Origin: Pseudomonas mohnii
Lineage (GTDB): Bacteria; Pseudomonadota; Gammaproteobacteria; Pseudomonadales; Pseudomonadaceae
NCBI RefSeq assembly: GCF_900105115.1
Contig: NZ_FNRV01000001.1
Span: 5,521,501 to 5,585,500, forward strand
Reading direction: 5' to 3'
Length of the DNA stretch: 64,000 nt
Part shown: positions 53,165-62,251 of the stretch, one piece after another
Layout of the letters: each line of letters begins with the position of its first letter
Numbering within the stretch: position 1 is the stretch's first letter
Translations under genes and position numbers: made by a program
The notes under the pieces: model-generated
What the model saw: the letters and a program-made list of their open reading frames with translations, nothing else
Told to the model about the DNA's origin: nothing
The model's database searches: none

Positions 53165-54310
53165 TCAGCGCAGCGTATCAACCATCTCGGCCACCGTGGT
53201 CAACACATCCTTGCCCAACTGCTTCGACCGCTTGCCCGACCACCCCGTCATCGGGTTCGGATGATCGTCGTGATCCTTGAACGGCATTTCCAGGGTCAGT
53301 GACAGGCAATCGTATTTCTGGCCAACGGCGTTGCACGCCAGGGTCATGTTGGCCTTACCCGGTTCGTCGCGGGTGTAGCCGTATTTGGTCTGGAAGTCCT
53401 TGGTCACGTGCTTGAGGTGGGAGCGGAAGTGCTCCTCGAGTTTTTCGATTCGCGGCGTGTAGCCTGGATTGCCTTCGCAGCCGGCGGTGAACACGTAGGG
53501 GATTTCCTCATCGCCGTGGATGTCGAGGAACAGGTCGACGCCGTACTTTTCCATCTGTTGCTGTACGAAAAAGACTTCGGGGCTGATTTCCGGGCTGGCG
53601 CTCTGCCAGGCGCGGTTCAGGTCCTGGCCCATGGCGTTGGTGCGCAGATGACCATGGAAGGCACCGTCCGGATTCATGTTCGGCACCAGGTAAAGGTCGG
53701 CGCTGGCCAGCAGTTTGTTCAGTTCGGTGTCGTCGTGTTTTTCCAGGCGTTCGATAACGCCTTCCATGAACCACTCGGCCATGTGTTCGCCCGGATGTTG
53801 CTGAGCGATCATCCACACCTTGCGCTGGCCTTCGGCACCCGAGCCTTTGCGCAACAGCTGAATGTCCCGACCTTCGACGCTCTTGCCGGTGGCCAGCAGT
53901 TCTGTGCCGGCCTTGGTCAGCGCCTGCTCGATCAACCAGTCGTGACGGCCACGGCTGTAGGGTTCGAAGTAGGCGAACCAGGCGTGGGTCTGGGTCGCTT
54001 CAAGACTGAAACGCAGGCAGTCGCCTTCGAAGATGGTCGGTATGCGAAACCAGTTCACATGATCGTAGGACGCCACCGCCTGGTACCCGTCCCAGGCCTT
54101 GTTGTAAGAGGACTTGCTGGCATTGTTCAGGCGAAACCAGTGCTCCTGTCCGACATGCAGGCCACTGGCTTTGAAGTGGAACCATTGAAAATGCTGGCTG
54201 CGGGTGTCGGGCTTGATGGCCAGCAGCGCCTGCAGCGGGTTGCTGATGTCCAGCACTTCAATGTTGCCGCTGTCAAAGTTGGCACTGATGTCGAGAGAGG
54301 ATTTAGCCAC
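53165..54310 (-). CDS. M14 family zinc carboxypeptidase (cytosolic CCP-like)
   Basis: A 381-residue metallocarboxypeptidase with an N-terminal β-sandwich (about 1–120) followed by the M14 catalytic domain. Zinc ligands and catalytic residues are present: QHPGEHMAEW (His172, Glu175), LDIHGDEE (His265) and the general base in LTLEMPF (Glu341), with NMNPDGAFHGHLRTNAMGQD and LNR for substrate binding. The N-terminal domain and HPGE motif mark the AGBL/CCP subfamily, of which a P. aeruginosa protein has been crystallised. Start GTG 54310 after AGGAA. No signal peptide. Physiological substrate unknown. Confidence 0.9.
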   Translation of the reverse strand: MAKSSLDISANFDSGNIEVLDISNPLQALLAIKPDTRSQHFQWFHFKASGLHVGQEHWFRLNNASKSSYNKAWDGYQAVASYDHVNWFRIPTIFEGDCLRFSLEATQTHAWFAYFEPYSRGRHDWLIEQALTKAGTELLATGKSVEGRDIQLLRKGSGAEGQRKVWMIAQQHPGEHMAEWFMEGVIERLEKHDDTELNKLLASADLYLVPNMNPDGAFHGHLRTNAMGQDLNRAWQSASPEISPEVFFVQQQMEKYGVDLFLDIHGDEEIPYVFTAGCEGNPGYTPRIEKLEEHFRSHLKHVTKDFQTKYGYTRDEPGKANMTLACNAVGQKYDCLSLTLEMPFKDHDDHPNPMTGWSGKRSKQLGKDVLTTVAEMVDTLR

Positions 54311-54983
54311 GGTTGGGTTCCTGTTTAGATTTTATGGCGGCTACTGTACACGCAAGAGAAGGGGGTTAGGAGCGGCAGAAAAAACGTTTCACCCTTCCTG
54401 CGGATGCACTGATCCGCGGCCCGTGTCCGCCACGAAGCGCTCCTTCTCAGCGTAGCGATCATCCGTGTTACCACCAGCACTGTTTTGAGGCTATCGAGTG
54501 ACAGAATGGGGGCATTTCTACGCGTTCCTCCTTTAGTGCTCCCCCTACAGCCTGCCCCTCTATATAGCCAGCCCCGACCTCAACCCGCCTTGGCGCCGTG
54601 GGCATGAGGTGCACGTGGTGGGCAACCTGACCCGTTACGGGCGGATTCGCATATCGGGGTGTATTGAGGTCAGGAGGGCGAGGGTGGTGCATCCTCGCCT
54701 GCATACCCGCTTCAACCTGATGGTGACGGCAAGACAGGTCATCGCAGAGACAAGGAACGAGGGGGGGCAGGCAGATGATGTAAAACGAGGGGGGCGTCTT
54801 CCTTGACGCTGTCGCAGCTTAGAGACTGTGGAATTGATTCTCAAGTGCTATTTTTCGGTGGTTCGCCCCAATGATGTCGGGCTGCCCATGCCAACGGATA
54901 TTCTTTTGATATCGTCCGCGCCATTGCGTGTATACGGCACTTGAAGAGTTGATCAGCCTGAAGCCACAGGCCAGAACACGGGC
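54311..54983. other. about 670 bases without a recognisable gene
   Basis: Between the M14 peptidase and the PrrF sRNA. Frames on both strands are short (the longest about 78 codons on the minus strand, 54468–54704) and read as proline- and histidine-rich sequence I cannot place. Several G7 runs (near 54762 and 54790) occur. It may hold a decayed or repeated element; I cannot support more. Confidence 0.4.
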
Positions 54984-55096
54984 AAAAAAAGACCCGGCAA
55001 TAAGCCGGGTCAAAAACCGTGATTAGCCTGATGAGGAGATAGACCAAAAGTCCGACCTGAGGTCCCTTGATCCATCGACTGATCTCGCGACCAGAT
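54984..55096 (-). ncRNA. prrF: PrrF-type iron-responsive small RNA
   Basis: About 113 bases on the minus strand. It opens with CTGGTCGCGAGATCAG, a self-complementary 5' hairpin, and has the conserved core CTCCTCATCAGGCTAATCACGG that pairs with target mRNAs. It ends in the terminator GACCCGGC–TTATT–GCCGGGTC followed by T7 (55011 to 54984). A Fur box overlaps the promoter. These features match P. aeruginosa PrrF1/F2, which shut down iron-rich proteins (SodB, aconitase, succinate dehydrogenase) under iron starvation. Only one copy is present here. Ends are estimated from the hairpin and T-tract. Confidence 0.85.
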
Positions 55097-55101
55097 GGTG
55101 C

Positions 55102-55120
55102 AATAATAATCATTCTCGTT
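55102..55120 (-). promoter_or_regulatory. Fur box of prrF
   Basis: On the minus strand the sequence is AACGAGAATGATTATTATT, close to the Fur consensus GATAATGATAATCATTATC. It lies directly upstream of the sRNA, so Fe2+-Fur would repress transcription when iron is ample. Confidence 0.8.
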
Positions 55121-55187
55121 TGTGGGTCAAGCTTTTTTTGTCTTGTGATCGGAAAGTTCTTTCCGGTCCTCTGTCAGCGCCTTCCTC

Positions 55188-55532
55188 TTAGGCTTTCTGG
55201 TGCCCCTCCAGGGAGCGGGCGACCATGGCTTTGGCCATATCGATCATATGCACTGCCGAAAACGCCAGGTCCCGACTGGCGCCCTGCAGGTGATTGGCTG
55301 ACTCGTAGGCGATGGCTGCGGCACAACGCAGCAGATCGGAAGCATGGACCAATGCCTCTTCTTTGCTGATGTTGCGGTTCACATCAAAGAAGCGCTCCTC
55401 GACCTCATTCTCTGAAACCGCCGGCTTCAAGTAGTAGTCCAGCGCCCGTTGGGCGGCAGCGGAGCCTTGGGGCGAGGTGAGGGAGGTGTCGATTTGCAGG
55501 TCGGGCAGTTCGTTGGCCGGTTGTTGGGTCAT
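55188..55532 (-). CDS. DUF6124 (formerly DUF3077) family protein
   Basis: A 114-residue helical protein. The N-terminus reads PDLQIDTSLTSPQGSAAAQR and ALDYYL, with LVHASDLLRCAAAIAYESAN further on, the usual pattern of the DUF6124 family that is restricted to Pseudomonas and often present in many copies per genome. No function is known. It stands about 70 bases upstream of the prrF Fur box on the same strand, so read-through into the sRNA is conceivable. Confidence 0.82.
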   Translation of the reverse strand: MTQQPANELPDLQIDTSLTSPQGSAAAQRALDYYLKPAVSENEVEERFFDVNRNISKEEALVHASDLLRCAAAIAYESANHLQGASRDLAFSAVHMIDMAKAMVARSLEGHQKA

Positions 55533-55661
55533 GGTGATGGCAAGCTCCGTGATAGATTCAGATCCGTGAGCTCATCCTAGTACGATTTGTATTTGTGACC
55601 ATGGGTTTAATACTACAATTTGTGTTTTGATGGCCGGAGTTGCCCCAGTATCGTGCCGCCC

Positions 55662-56300
55662 ATGGATAAATGGATCGAATTGGTCAAGGCCAAGATGAGT
55701 GAACTCAAAATCACTCAGGAAATACTCGCCGAGCGCCTCGGGATGTCCCAGGGCGGCATTGGCCATTGGCTGAATAAACGTCGCGAGCCGGGTGTCGAGA
55801 ATATGAATCGAGTGTTGAAGGCGCTCGGCATGGACTTTCTGGAAGTGGCGCTGGTGATTCGCGAAACCACGGACGCGAAGGACGACGAAGTCTCCCTGAC
55901 GCAAAAGTACAATCCGTACTTTCGTTACCCGGTCAGTGACTGGAAGGTAACCGCTGAAGTTCGCGACGGAGAACGGGCGCAGTACCGTTTCGAGTTGTCG
56001 GACTACCACGCCCAAGGCTCGGCATTCTGGCTGACGGTGACCGGCGACGCGATGACCGCCCCCAGTGGCCTGAGCATTGGCGAAGGCATGTTGATTCTGG
56101 TGGACCCGGACGTGGCTGCGGAGCCCGGCAAACTGGTGATCGCGCAATGGCCCGAGAGCACCGAGGCGATCTTTCGCAAGCTGATCGAAGAGGGCGGGCA
56201 GCGTTACCTGGTCCCGCTCAATCCGACGTATCCCAAAGCCCTCTACACCGACGACTGCCGAATCATCGGCGTGGTGGTTCAGGCGACAGCCAAGTTCTGA
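55662..56300 (+). CDS. XRE/S24-type repressor with serine-to-alanine change
   Basis: A 212-residue LexA/CI-like protein. The XRE helix-turn-helix reads MSELKITQEILAERLGMSQG at about 10–29, with IGHWLNKRREPGVENMNRVL after it. The C-terminal S24 domain has LTVTGDAMTAPSGLSIGEGM. The nucleophile Ser of GDSM is Ala130 (GCG codon at 56049–56051), while the catalytic lysine appears as Lys173 in IFRKLIEE. It should bind DNA but not cleave itself like PrtR or CI. Start MDKWIELVKAK at 55662. No prophage genes flank it. It is convergent with liuD. Confidence 0.85.
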   Translation: MDKWIELVKAKMSELKITQEILAERLGMSQGGIGHWLNKRREPGVENMNRVLKALGMDFLEVALVIRETTDAKDDEVSLTQKYNPYFRYPVSDWKVTAEVRDGERAQYRFELSDYHAQGSAFWLTVTGDAMTAPSGLSIGEGMLILVDPDVAAEPGKLVIAQWPESTEAIFRKLIEEGGQRYLVPLNPTYPKALYTDDCRIIGVVVQATAKF

Positions 56301-56339
56301 CCGGATCGGTCCTCGCCAGGCGCGGGACCGATCTTCATT

Positions 56340-58295
56340 TCACGCTTCTTCCAGTTCGACCAGCGCACTGCCTTCGCTGACCATCTCGCCTTCCTGGCAA
56401 TACAGCGCCTTGATCACCCCGGCGTGTGGCGCACGGATGCTGTGCTCCATCTTCATCGCTTCGAGCACCACCAGTTGCGCCCCGGCTTCGACCGTTTGCC
56501 CGGCCTCTACCAGTACGCGCACGATGCTGCCGTTCATGGGGGCGGTCAGCCCACCCTGGTGGCTGTGACTGGCTTCGACGGCGCTGATCGGGTCATAGGC
56601 TTCGATGCGGCGCAACTCGCCATCCCATTGCAGATAGACCAGCTCACCCTGGCGGATGGCCCGATGCTGACGACGCACGCCGTCGTGCTCGGTCAGCAAT
56701 TGCTCACCCTTGAGCCGCGCGCTCTGGGCGTTGATGTTGCGCAGCGTCAGCGCGCGGTCCTGGCCTTCACAACTCAAGTGCAGGGTGATTTCCGATGGCA
56801 ATCCGGCGCGGAAACCGTTGCTGTCGGCCCAAGGCGAACTCGGGTCATCGACGCGCGGTGAACGAGACTGGCTCTGGGCAAATGCCTGGGCGGCGGCTTG
56901 CCAGAAGCCGTCGCTAAGCGCCGCCGGCGCCGGCAATAGTTGCTCCTGGTAACGAGGAATGAACCCGGTATCCAGTTCCGCCGCGGCAAACGCCGGATGG
57001 GCAATGATTCGACGCAGGAAGTTGATGTTGGTCTTGAGCCCGCCAATGGCAAATTCATCGAGCATGCTCAGCAGGCGCAAGCGTGCCTGTTCACGGTCCT
57101 CGCCCCAGGCAATCAACTTGCCGAGCATCGGGTCGTAGAAAGGTGAAACCTCATCGCCTTCCTCAACGCCGCTGTCGACACGACGCCCCGGACCCTCGGC
57201 CGACTCACGATACAACTCCAGACGCCCGGTCGCCGGCAGGAAATCATTGCCCGGGTCTTCGGCGTACAGCCGCACTTCAATGGCGTGGCCGATCAGCGGA
57301 ACCTGATCCTGGGTCATGGGCAGTGCTTCACCCCGTGCGACACGAATCTGCCATGCCACCAGGTCGAGGCCGGTGATGGCTTCGGTGACCGGGTGTTCGA
57401 CTTGCAGGCGCGTGTTCATCTCCATGAAGAAGAACTCGCCGCGCGCATCCAGCAGAAACTCCACGGTGCCGGCGCCGACATAACCAATGGCCTGGGCCGA
57501 ACGCACGGCCGCTTCCCCCATGGCACGCCGCAGTTCCGGGCTCAGGCCTGGCGCCGGCGCTTCTTCCACGACTTTCTGGTGCCGACGCTGAATCGAGCAG
57601 TCACGTTCGTTGAGGTACAGGCAGTTGCCGTGTTGATCGGCGAACACCTGGATTTCCACGTGGCGCGGTTTGAGCAGGTATTTCTCCACCAGCATCCGCG
57701 AATCGCCGAACGACGATTGCGCTTCACGCTGGGCCGAGGCTAGGGCTTCGGCCAGTTGGCTGACGTCCTCGACCACTTTCATGCCCTTGCCGCCACCACC
57801 GGCCGTGGCTTTGAGCAGCACCGGGTAACCGATGCGTTCACAGGCCGCCCGGAAGGTCTCGAAGTCTTGAGCTTCGCCGTGATAACCGGGCACCAGCGGC
57901 ACGCCTGCGGTTTCCATCAAGGCTTTGGCGGCGGACTTGCTGCCCATGGCGTCGATGGCCGACGCGGGCGGGCCGAGGAAAATCAGGCCGGCCGCTTCGA
58001 TCGCGCGGGCGAACCCTGCGTTCTCCGACAGAAAGCCGTAACCGGGGTGGATGGCCTGGGCGCCGCTGGCCTTCGCGGCGGCGATCAGTTTGTCGATTTG
58101 CAGGTAGCTGTCGGCGGCTTTGCTGCCACCGAGGTCGACGCGAATATCGGCTTCGCGGCTGTGGCGGGCGTCACGGTCAGTGGCGCTGTGCACGGCCACG
58201 GTGGTCAGGCCCAGGGCCTTGGCGGTGCGCATGACCCGACAGGCGATTTCGCCACGATTGGCCACCAGCACAGAGGTGATAACAGGTGCGCTCAT
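56340..58295 (-). CDS. liuD: 3-methylcrotonyl-CoA carboxylase biotin-containing α subunit LiuD
   Basis: A 651-residue biotin carboxylase. The N-terminal domain has SVLVANRGEIACRVMRTAKA, the ATP-grasp glycine loop ATAGGGGKGMKVVED and EMNTRLQVEHPVTE. The C-terminal biotinyl domain has EAMKMEH with the biotin lysine near 615. It carboxylates 3-methylcrotonyl-CoA with LiuB in leucine catabolism. The ATG at 58295 overlaps the liuC stop (TGATG). Order A–B–C–D in the same operon supports the assignment over propionyl- or geranyl-CoA carboxylase. Confidence 0.92.
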   Translation of the reverse strand: MSAPVITSVLVANRGEIACRVMRTAKALGLTTVAVHSATDRDARHSREADIRVDLGGSKAADSYLQIDKLIAAAKASGAQAIHPGYGFLSENAGFARAIEAAGLIFLGPPASAIDAMGSKSAAKALMETAGVPLVPGYHGEAQDFETFRAACERIGYPVLLKATAGGGGKGMKVVEDVSQLAEALASAQREAQSSFGDSRMLVEKYLLKPRHVEIQVFADQHGNCLYLNERDCSIQRRHQKVVEEAPAPGLSPELRRAMGEAAVRSAQAIGYVGAGTVEFLLDARGEFFFMEMNTRLQVEHPVTEAITGLDLVAWQIRVARGEALPMTQDQVPLIGHAIEVRLYAEDPGNDFLPATGRLELYRESAEGPGRRVDSGVEEGDEVSPFYDPMLGKLIAWGEDREQARLRLLSMLDEFAIGGLKTNINFLRRIIAHPAFAAAELDTGFIPRYQEQLLPAPAALSDGFWQAAAQAFAQSQSRSPRVDDPSSPWADSNGFRAGLPSEITLHLSCEGQDRALTLRNINAQSARLKGEQLLTEHDGVRRQHRAIRQGELVYLQWDGELRRIEAYDPISAVEASHSHQGGLTAPMNGSIVRVLVEAGQTVEAGAQLVVLEAMKMEHSIRAPHAGVIKALYCQEGEMVSEGSALVELEEA

Positions 58296-59110
58296 CAACG
58301 GGGCTCCTTGGTGGTGGTTTCGGACTGCCAGCTCGGCGGACGTTTTTGCAGAAAGGCGCGCAGGCCTTCCTGGCCTTCAGGGCTGACGCGGATGCGGGCA
58401 ATGGCGTTCTCGGTGTAGCGGCGCAACGCCGGGTTCAGCGAGCCATCGCCGACTTCACGCAGCAGGTCCTTGCTGGCACGCATGGCGGCGGGGCTGTTGA
58501 GCAACAGGTTGTCGATCCACTGTTCGACCTTTTGCTCCAGATCGATCAGCGGATAGCTCTCCGACAACAAACCGAGTTCCCGCGCCCGTTGCCCGCCGAA
58601 GCGTTCAGCGGTCAAGGCATAACGTCGGGTGGCCCGTTCGCCGATGGCTTGCACCACGAACGGGCTGATCACCGCCGGTGCCAGGCCGATGCGGACTTCT
58701 GACAGGCAGAATTGCGCGTCATCGGCACCGATGGCCATGTCGCAGCAACTGATCAGGCCCAGTGCGCCACCAAAGGCCGCGCCTTGCACCACCGCCAGGG
58801 TCGGGACTTTCAACTTGGCGAGGTTGTACATCAACTCTGCCAGTTCCCGGGCGTCGTCGAGGTTGGTGTGGTAATCGAGTTCGGCCGATTGTTGCATCCA
58901 GGCCAGGTCGGCACCGGCGCTGAAATGCTTGCCGCGGCCACGCACCAGCAGAAAACGCAGGCTGGCGTCGTTCGATACCTTGTCCAGCGCGAGGATCAAT
59001 TCGCGGATCATCTCGGCGTTGAACGCGTTGTTCTTCTCTTCGCGGCTGAGCCACAGGGTGGCGAAACCCCGAGGGTCGGTCAGCAATTGGAGGGTGTTGA
59101 AGTCGCTCAT
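58295..59110 (-). CDS. liuC: 3-methylglutaconyl-CoA hydratase LiuC (enoyl-CoA hydratase family)
   Basis: A 271-residue crotonase. The oxyanion-hole segments are RGRGKHFSAGADLAWMQQSA and VVQGAAFGGALGLISCCDMA, and the catalytic glutamate is in LSEVRIGLAPAVISPFVV. It hydrates 3-methylglutaconyl-CoA to HMG-CoA, the step after LiuBD. Start at 59110 (MSDFNTLQLL); longer in-frame sequence upstream runs through a REP doublet and is not coding. It is separated from liuB by that repeat and overlaps liuD. Confidence 0.92.
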   Translation of the reverse strand: MSDFNTLQLLTDPRGFATLWLSREEKNNAFNAEMIRELILALDKVSNDASLRFLLVRGRGKHFSAGADLAWMQQSAELDYHTNLDDARELAELMYNLAKLKVPTLAVVQGAAFGGALGLISCCDMAIGADDAQFCLSEVRIGLAPAVISPFVVQAIGERATRRYALTAERFGGQRARELGLLSESYPLIDLEQKVEQWIDNLLLNSPAAMRASKDLLREVGDGSLNPALRRYTENAIARIRVSPEGQEGLRAFLQKRPPSWQSETTTKEPR

Positions 59111-59131
59111 ATTCTTCCGTTCTCCACGGCA

Positions 59132-59239
59132 CTTTGTAGGAGCGAGCCTTGCTCGCGATGGACTGAAGGGCGGCGCGTTTATCCAGAACACACGCGTTAT
59201 CGTTAACGTCCATCGCGAGCAGGCTCGCTCCTACAAAAA
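59132..59239. repeat. REP-like doublet inside the liu operon
   Basis: TTGTAGGAGCGAGCCTTGCT and its inverse AGCAGGCTCGCTCCTACAA enclose about 60 bases. It sits between liuB and liuC on the transcript, where it could form a stabilising or attenuating stem. A CGTTAACG string in the centre resembles a LiuR half-operator, probably by chance. Confidence 0.75.
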
Positions 59240-59241
59240 GA

Positions 59242-60849
59242 TCACATCCGGAACACGCCGAAGCGGCTCGGTTCGATTGGCGCGTTCAACGACGCGGACA
59301 AGGCCAGGCCCAAAACATCGCGAGTCTGTGCCGGGTCGATGACACCGTCGTCCCACAAGCGGGCGCTGGAATAGTAGGGGTGGCCCTGTTCTTCGTATTG
59401 GTCGAGGATCGGTTGCTTGATCTCGGCTTCCTGCTCGGCACTGAAACCCTGGCCACTGCGCTCGGCTTGCTCGCGCTTGACCTGCACCAACACGCCAGCC
59501 GCCTGCTCGGCACCCATCACGCCGATGCGCGCATTCGGCCACATCCACAGGAAACGTGGGTCATAAGCGCGACCGCACATCCCATAGTTACCGGCACCGA
59601 AGCTGCCGCCGATGATCACCGTGAATTTCGGCACTTTGGCGCACGCCACGGCGGTCACCAGTTTTGCGCCGTGCTTGGCGATACCGCCGGCCTCGTATTT
59701 CTGACCGACCATGAAGCCAGTGATGTTTTGCAGGAACAACAACGGGATGCCGCGCTGGCACGCCAGCTCGATGAAGTGCGCACCTTTCTGCGCGGCTTCG
59801 GCGAAGAGGATCCCGTTGTTGGCGAGGATCGCGATCGGATAACCGTGCAGGTAAGCAAAGCCGCACACCAGCGTCGTCCCGAACAGCGCCTTGAATTCGT
59901 CGAACACCGAGCCGTCCACCAACCGGGCAATCACTTCGCGCACGTCGAACGGTTGCTTGGCATCGGCCGAGACCACGCCGTACAACTCGTCGCTGCTGTA
60001 GAGCGGGGCGATCGGTGTGCGTTGTTGAACTTCGCCGTGTTTGCGCCAGTTGAGGTTGGCCACACTGCGGCGCGCTATGGCGAGGGCGTGTTCATCGCTT
60101 TCGGCGTAATGGTCGGCCACGCCCGAGATCTTGCAGTGCACATCCGCCCCGCCGAGGTCTTCGGCGCTGACCACTTCACCGGTCGCGGCTTTCACCAGCG
60201 GTGGGCCGGCGAGGAAGATCGTCGCTTGCTCGCGGACCATGATCGCTTCGTCGGCCATCGCCGGCACATAGGCGCCGCCAGCGGTGCAGGAACCCATGAC
60301 CACGGCAATCTGCGGAATGCCCATGGCGCTCATGTTGGCCTGGTTGAAGAAGATCCGCCCGAAGTGCTCGCGATCCGGAAACACTTCATCCTGGCGCGGC
60401 AGGTTGGCGCCGCCGGAGTCCACCAGGTAGATGCACGGCAAGCGGTTTTGCTGGGCGATGGTCTGGGCGCGCAGGTGCTTTTTCACGGTCAGCGGGTAGT
60501 ACGAGCCACCTTTCACCGTGGCATCGTTGGCGACGATCATGCATTCGACGCCTTCCACACGGCCGATCCCGGCAATCACGCCAGCGGCGGGAACGTCTTC
60601 GCCATAGACCTCGTAGGCGGCCAATTGGCTGATTTCGAGAAACGGCGAGCCTGGATCGAGCAGGCGATTGATGCGCTCACGGGGCAGCAGCTTGCCCCGC
60701 GAGATGTGGCGTTCTTGCGCTTTCGGGCCGCCACCTTGCGCCACTTGGGCGAGCAGGGTGTGCAGGGCGTCGACCTGTTTGAGCATCGCCGCGCTGTTGG
60801 CGGCGAACTCCGCCGAACGGGGGTTGAGCTGGGTATGCAGGATAGCCAT
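59242..60849 (-). CDS. liuB: 3-methylcrotonyl-CoA carboxylase carboxyltransferase β subunit LiuB
   Basis: A 535-residue carboxyltransferase of two crotonase-like halves. [40 protein letters not shown] and [18 protein letters not shown] mark the N-half. [40 protein letters not shown] and [18 protein letters not shown] mark the C-half. It moves carboxyl from biotin of LiuD to 3-methylcrotonyl-CoA. It is 12 bases from liuA on the same strand. Length matches P. aeruginosa LiuB. Confidence 0.94.
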   Translation of the reverse strand: MAILHTQLNPRSAEFAANSAAMLKQVDALHTLLAQVAQGGGPKAQERHISRGKLLPRERINRLLDPGSPFLEISQLAAYEVYGEDVPAAGVIAGIGRVEGVECMIVANDATVKGGSYYPLTVKKHLRAQTIAQQNRLPCIYLVDSGGANLPRQDEVFPDREHFGRIFFNQANMSAMGIPQIAVVMGSCTAGGAYVPAMADEAIMVREQATIFLAGPPLVKAATGEVVSAEDLGGADVHCKISGVADHYAESDEHALAIARRSVANLNWRKHGEVQQRTPIAPLYSSDELYGVVSADAKQPFDVREVIARLVDGSVFDEFKALFGTTLVCGFAYLHGYPIAILANNGILFAEAAQKGAHFIELACQRGIPLLFLQNITGFMVGQKYEAGGIAKHGAKLVTAVACAKVPKFTVIIGGSFGAGNYGMCGRAYDPRFLWMWPNARIGVMGAEQAAGVLVQVKREQAERSGQGFSAEQEAEIKQPILDQYEEQGHPYYSSARLWDDGVIDPAQTRDVLGLALSASLNAPIEPSRFGVFRM

Positions 60850-60861
60850 GGACAGCTCCGT

Positions 60862-62025
60862 TTAGCGGGTTTCGTTGAACAGTTCGCGGCCGATGAGCAT
60901 GCGACGGATCTCACTGGTGCCGGCGCCGATTTCGTACAGCTTGGCGTCACGCAACAGACGACCGGCCGGGAATTCGTTGATGTAGCCGTTACCGCCGAGA
61001 ATCTGGATCGCGTCGAGGGCCATTTGCGTGGCGCGTTCGGCGCTGTAGAGGATCACGCCCGCCGCGTCCTTGCGCGTGGTTTCGCCGCGCTCGCAGGCCT
61101 GGGCCACGGCGTACAGGTAGGCGCGGCTGGCATTGAGTTGGGTGTACATGTCGGCGACTTTGCCCTGGATCAGCTGGAATTCGCCGATGCTTTGGCCGAA
61201 CTGCTTGCGGTCGTGGATGTACGGCACGATCAGGTCCATGCAGGCCTGCATGATCCCGGTCGGGCCACCCGAAAGCACGACGCGCTCATAGTCGAGGCCA
61301 CTCATCAGCACTTTCACGCCGCCATTGAGCACGCCGAGGATGTTTTCTTCCGGGACTTCGACGTCATCGAAAAACAGTTCGCAGGTGTTCGAACCGCGCA
61401 TGCCGAGCTTGTCGAATTTGTTGCTGCGGCTGAAGCCTTTCCAGTCGCGCTCGACAATGAAGGCGGTGATGCCGTGGGGGCCTTTTTCCAGGTCGGTCTT
61501 GGCGTAAATCACATAGGTGTTGGCGTCCGGACCGTTGGTGATCCAGGTCTTGCTGCCGTTGAGCACGTAGTGATCGCCGCGCTTGTCGGCGCGCAGCTTC
61601 ATCGATACCACGTCGGAGCCAGCGTTCGGTTCGCTCATCGCCAGGGCACCGATGTGCTCGCCGCTGATCAGTTTCGGCAGGTATTTGGATTTCTGCTCGT
61701 GGTTGCCATTGCGGTTGATCTGATTGACGCAGAGGTTGGAATGCGCGCCGTAGGACAGCGCAACCGAAGCCGAACCACGACTGATTTCTTCCATGGCCAC
61801 CACGTGGGCCAGGTAACCCAGGCCAGCGCCGCCGTACTCTTCCGGCACCGTGATGCCCAGCAGGCCCATGTCGCCGAACTTGCGCCACAGGTCGGCGGGG
61901 AACAGGTTGTCGATGTCGATCTGAGCGGCGCGCGGGGCGATCTCTTTGGCGACGAAGGACTGAACCTGATCGCGCAGCATGTCGATGGTTTCACCGAGGG
62001 CGAAGTTCAGGGATGGATAGCTCAT
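60862..62025 (-). CDS. liuA: isovaleryl-CoA dehydrogenase LiuA
   Basis: A 387-residue acyl-CoA dehydrogenase that oxidises isovaleryl-CoA to 3-methylcrotonyl-CoA with [23 protein letters not shown] opens the protein. FAD-binding [20 protein letters not shown] and [20 protein letters not shown] are present, and the catalytic glutamate lies in [17 protein letters not shown], the helix-G position specific to isovaleryl-CoA dehydrogenases. It is the first gene of the liu operon, and two palindromic operators lie upstream. Confidence 0.95.
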   Translation of the reverse strand: MSYPSLNFALGETIDMLRDQVQSFVAKEIAPRAAQIDIDNLFPADLWRKFGDMGLLGITVPEEYGGAGLGYLAHVVAMEEISRGSASVALSYGAHSNLCVNQINRNGNHEQKSKYLPKLISGEHIGALAMSEPNAGSDVVSMKLRADKRGDHYVLNGSKTWITNGPDANTYVIYAKTDLEKGPHGITAFIVERDWKGFSRSNKFDKLGMRGSNTCELFFDDVEVPEENILGVLNGGVKVLMSGLDYERVVLSGGPTGIMQACMDLIVPYIHDRKQFGQSIGEFQLIQGKVADMYTQLNASRAYLYAVAQACERGETTRKDAAGVILYSAERATQMALDAIQILGGNGYINEFPAGRLLRDAKLYEIGAGTSEIRRMLIGRELFNETR

Positions 62026-62080
62026 GGGTCACCTTTTGGCTTTTTTGTTGGGTGGGGAGGGCAGTGATTCAGCTCTCACC

Positions 62081-62096
62081 TTTACGTTAACGTAAG
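62081..62096. promoter_or_regulatory. putative LiuR operator 1
   Basis: TTTACGTTAACGTAAG is a near-perfect palindrome matching the MerR-family LiuR motif of Gammaproteobacteria (ACGT-N2-ACGT core). It is 56 bases ahead of the liuA start. Confidence 0.8.
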
Positions 62097-62123
62097 CCTG
62101 TGACGAATGGCTGTCAATCGCCC

Positions 62124-62139
62124 TTTACGTTAACGTCAA
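62124..62139. promoter_or_regulatory. putative LiuR operator 2
   Basis: TTTACGTTAACGTCAA, the same palindrome, lies 43 bases (about four helical turns) from operator 1 and nearer the acyl-CoA synthetase. Paired sites could control both divergent transcripts. Confidence 0.8.
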
Positions 62140-62184
62140 CTTGAGCGAGAGTAGAGCTGTTCTTACAGACTAGCGTCGCACTCT

Positions 62185-62214
62185 GTGGCGAGGGAGCTTG
62201 CTCCCTCGCCACAC
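62185..62214. repeat. 30-base palindrome TGTGGCGAGG…CCTCGCCACA
   Basis: TGTGGCGAGGGAGC and GCTCCCTCGCCACA are inverse complements around TT. It is of the family seen at 3773 and lies in the leader of the acyl-CoA synthetase gene. Confidence 0.85.
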
Positions 62215-62251
62215 ATGCCGCGCACCAACAATAAAGATAATAGGGGTCGTC

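Noticed and set aside
54841..55113. A 90-codon minus-strand frame beginning MIIIAPSGREISRW
   Set aside because: Its start is the Fur box and its body is the PrrF sRNA including the terminator, so it is not a protein gene.
59380..62067. A continuous 895-codon plus-strand frame opposite liuB and liuA
   Set aside because: It is the antisense image of two well-identified genes; GC-rich Pseudomonas codon usage keeps the reverse frame open. It crosses a gene boundary and shows no domain.
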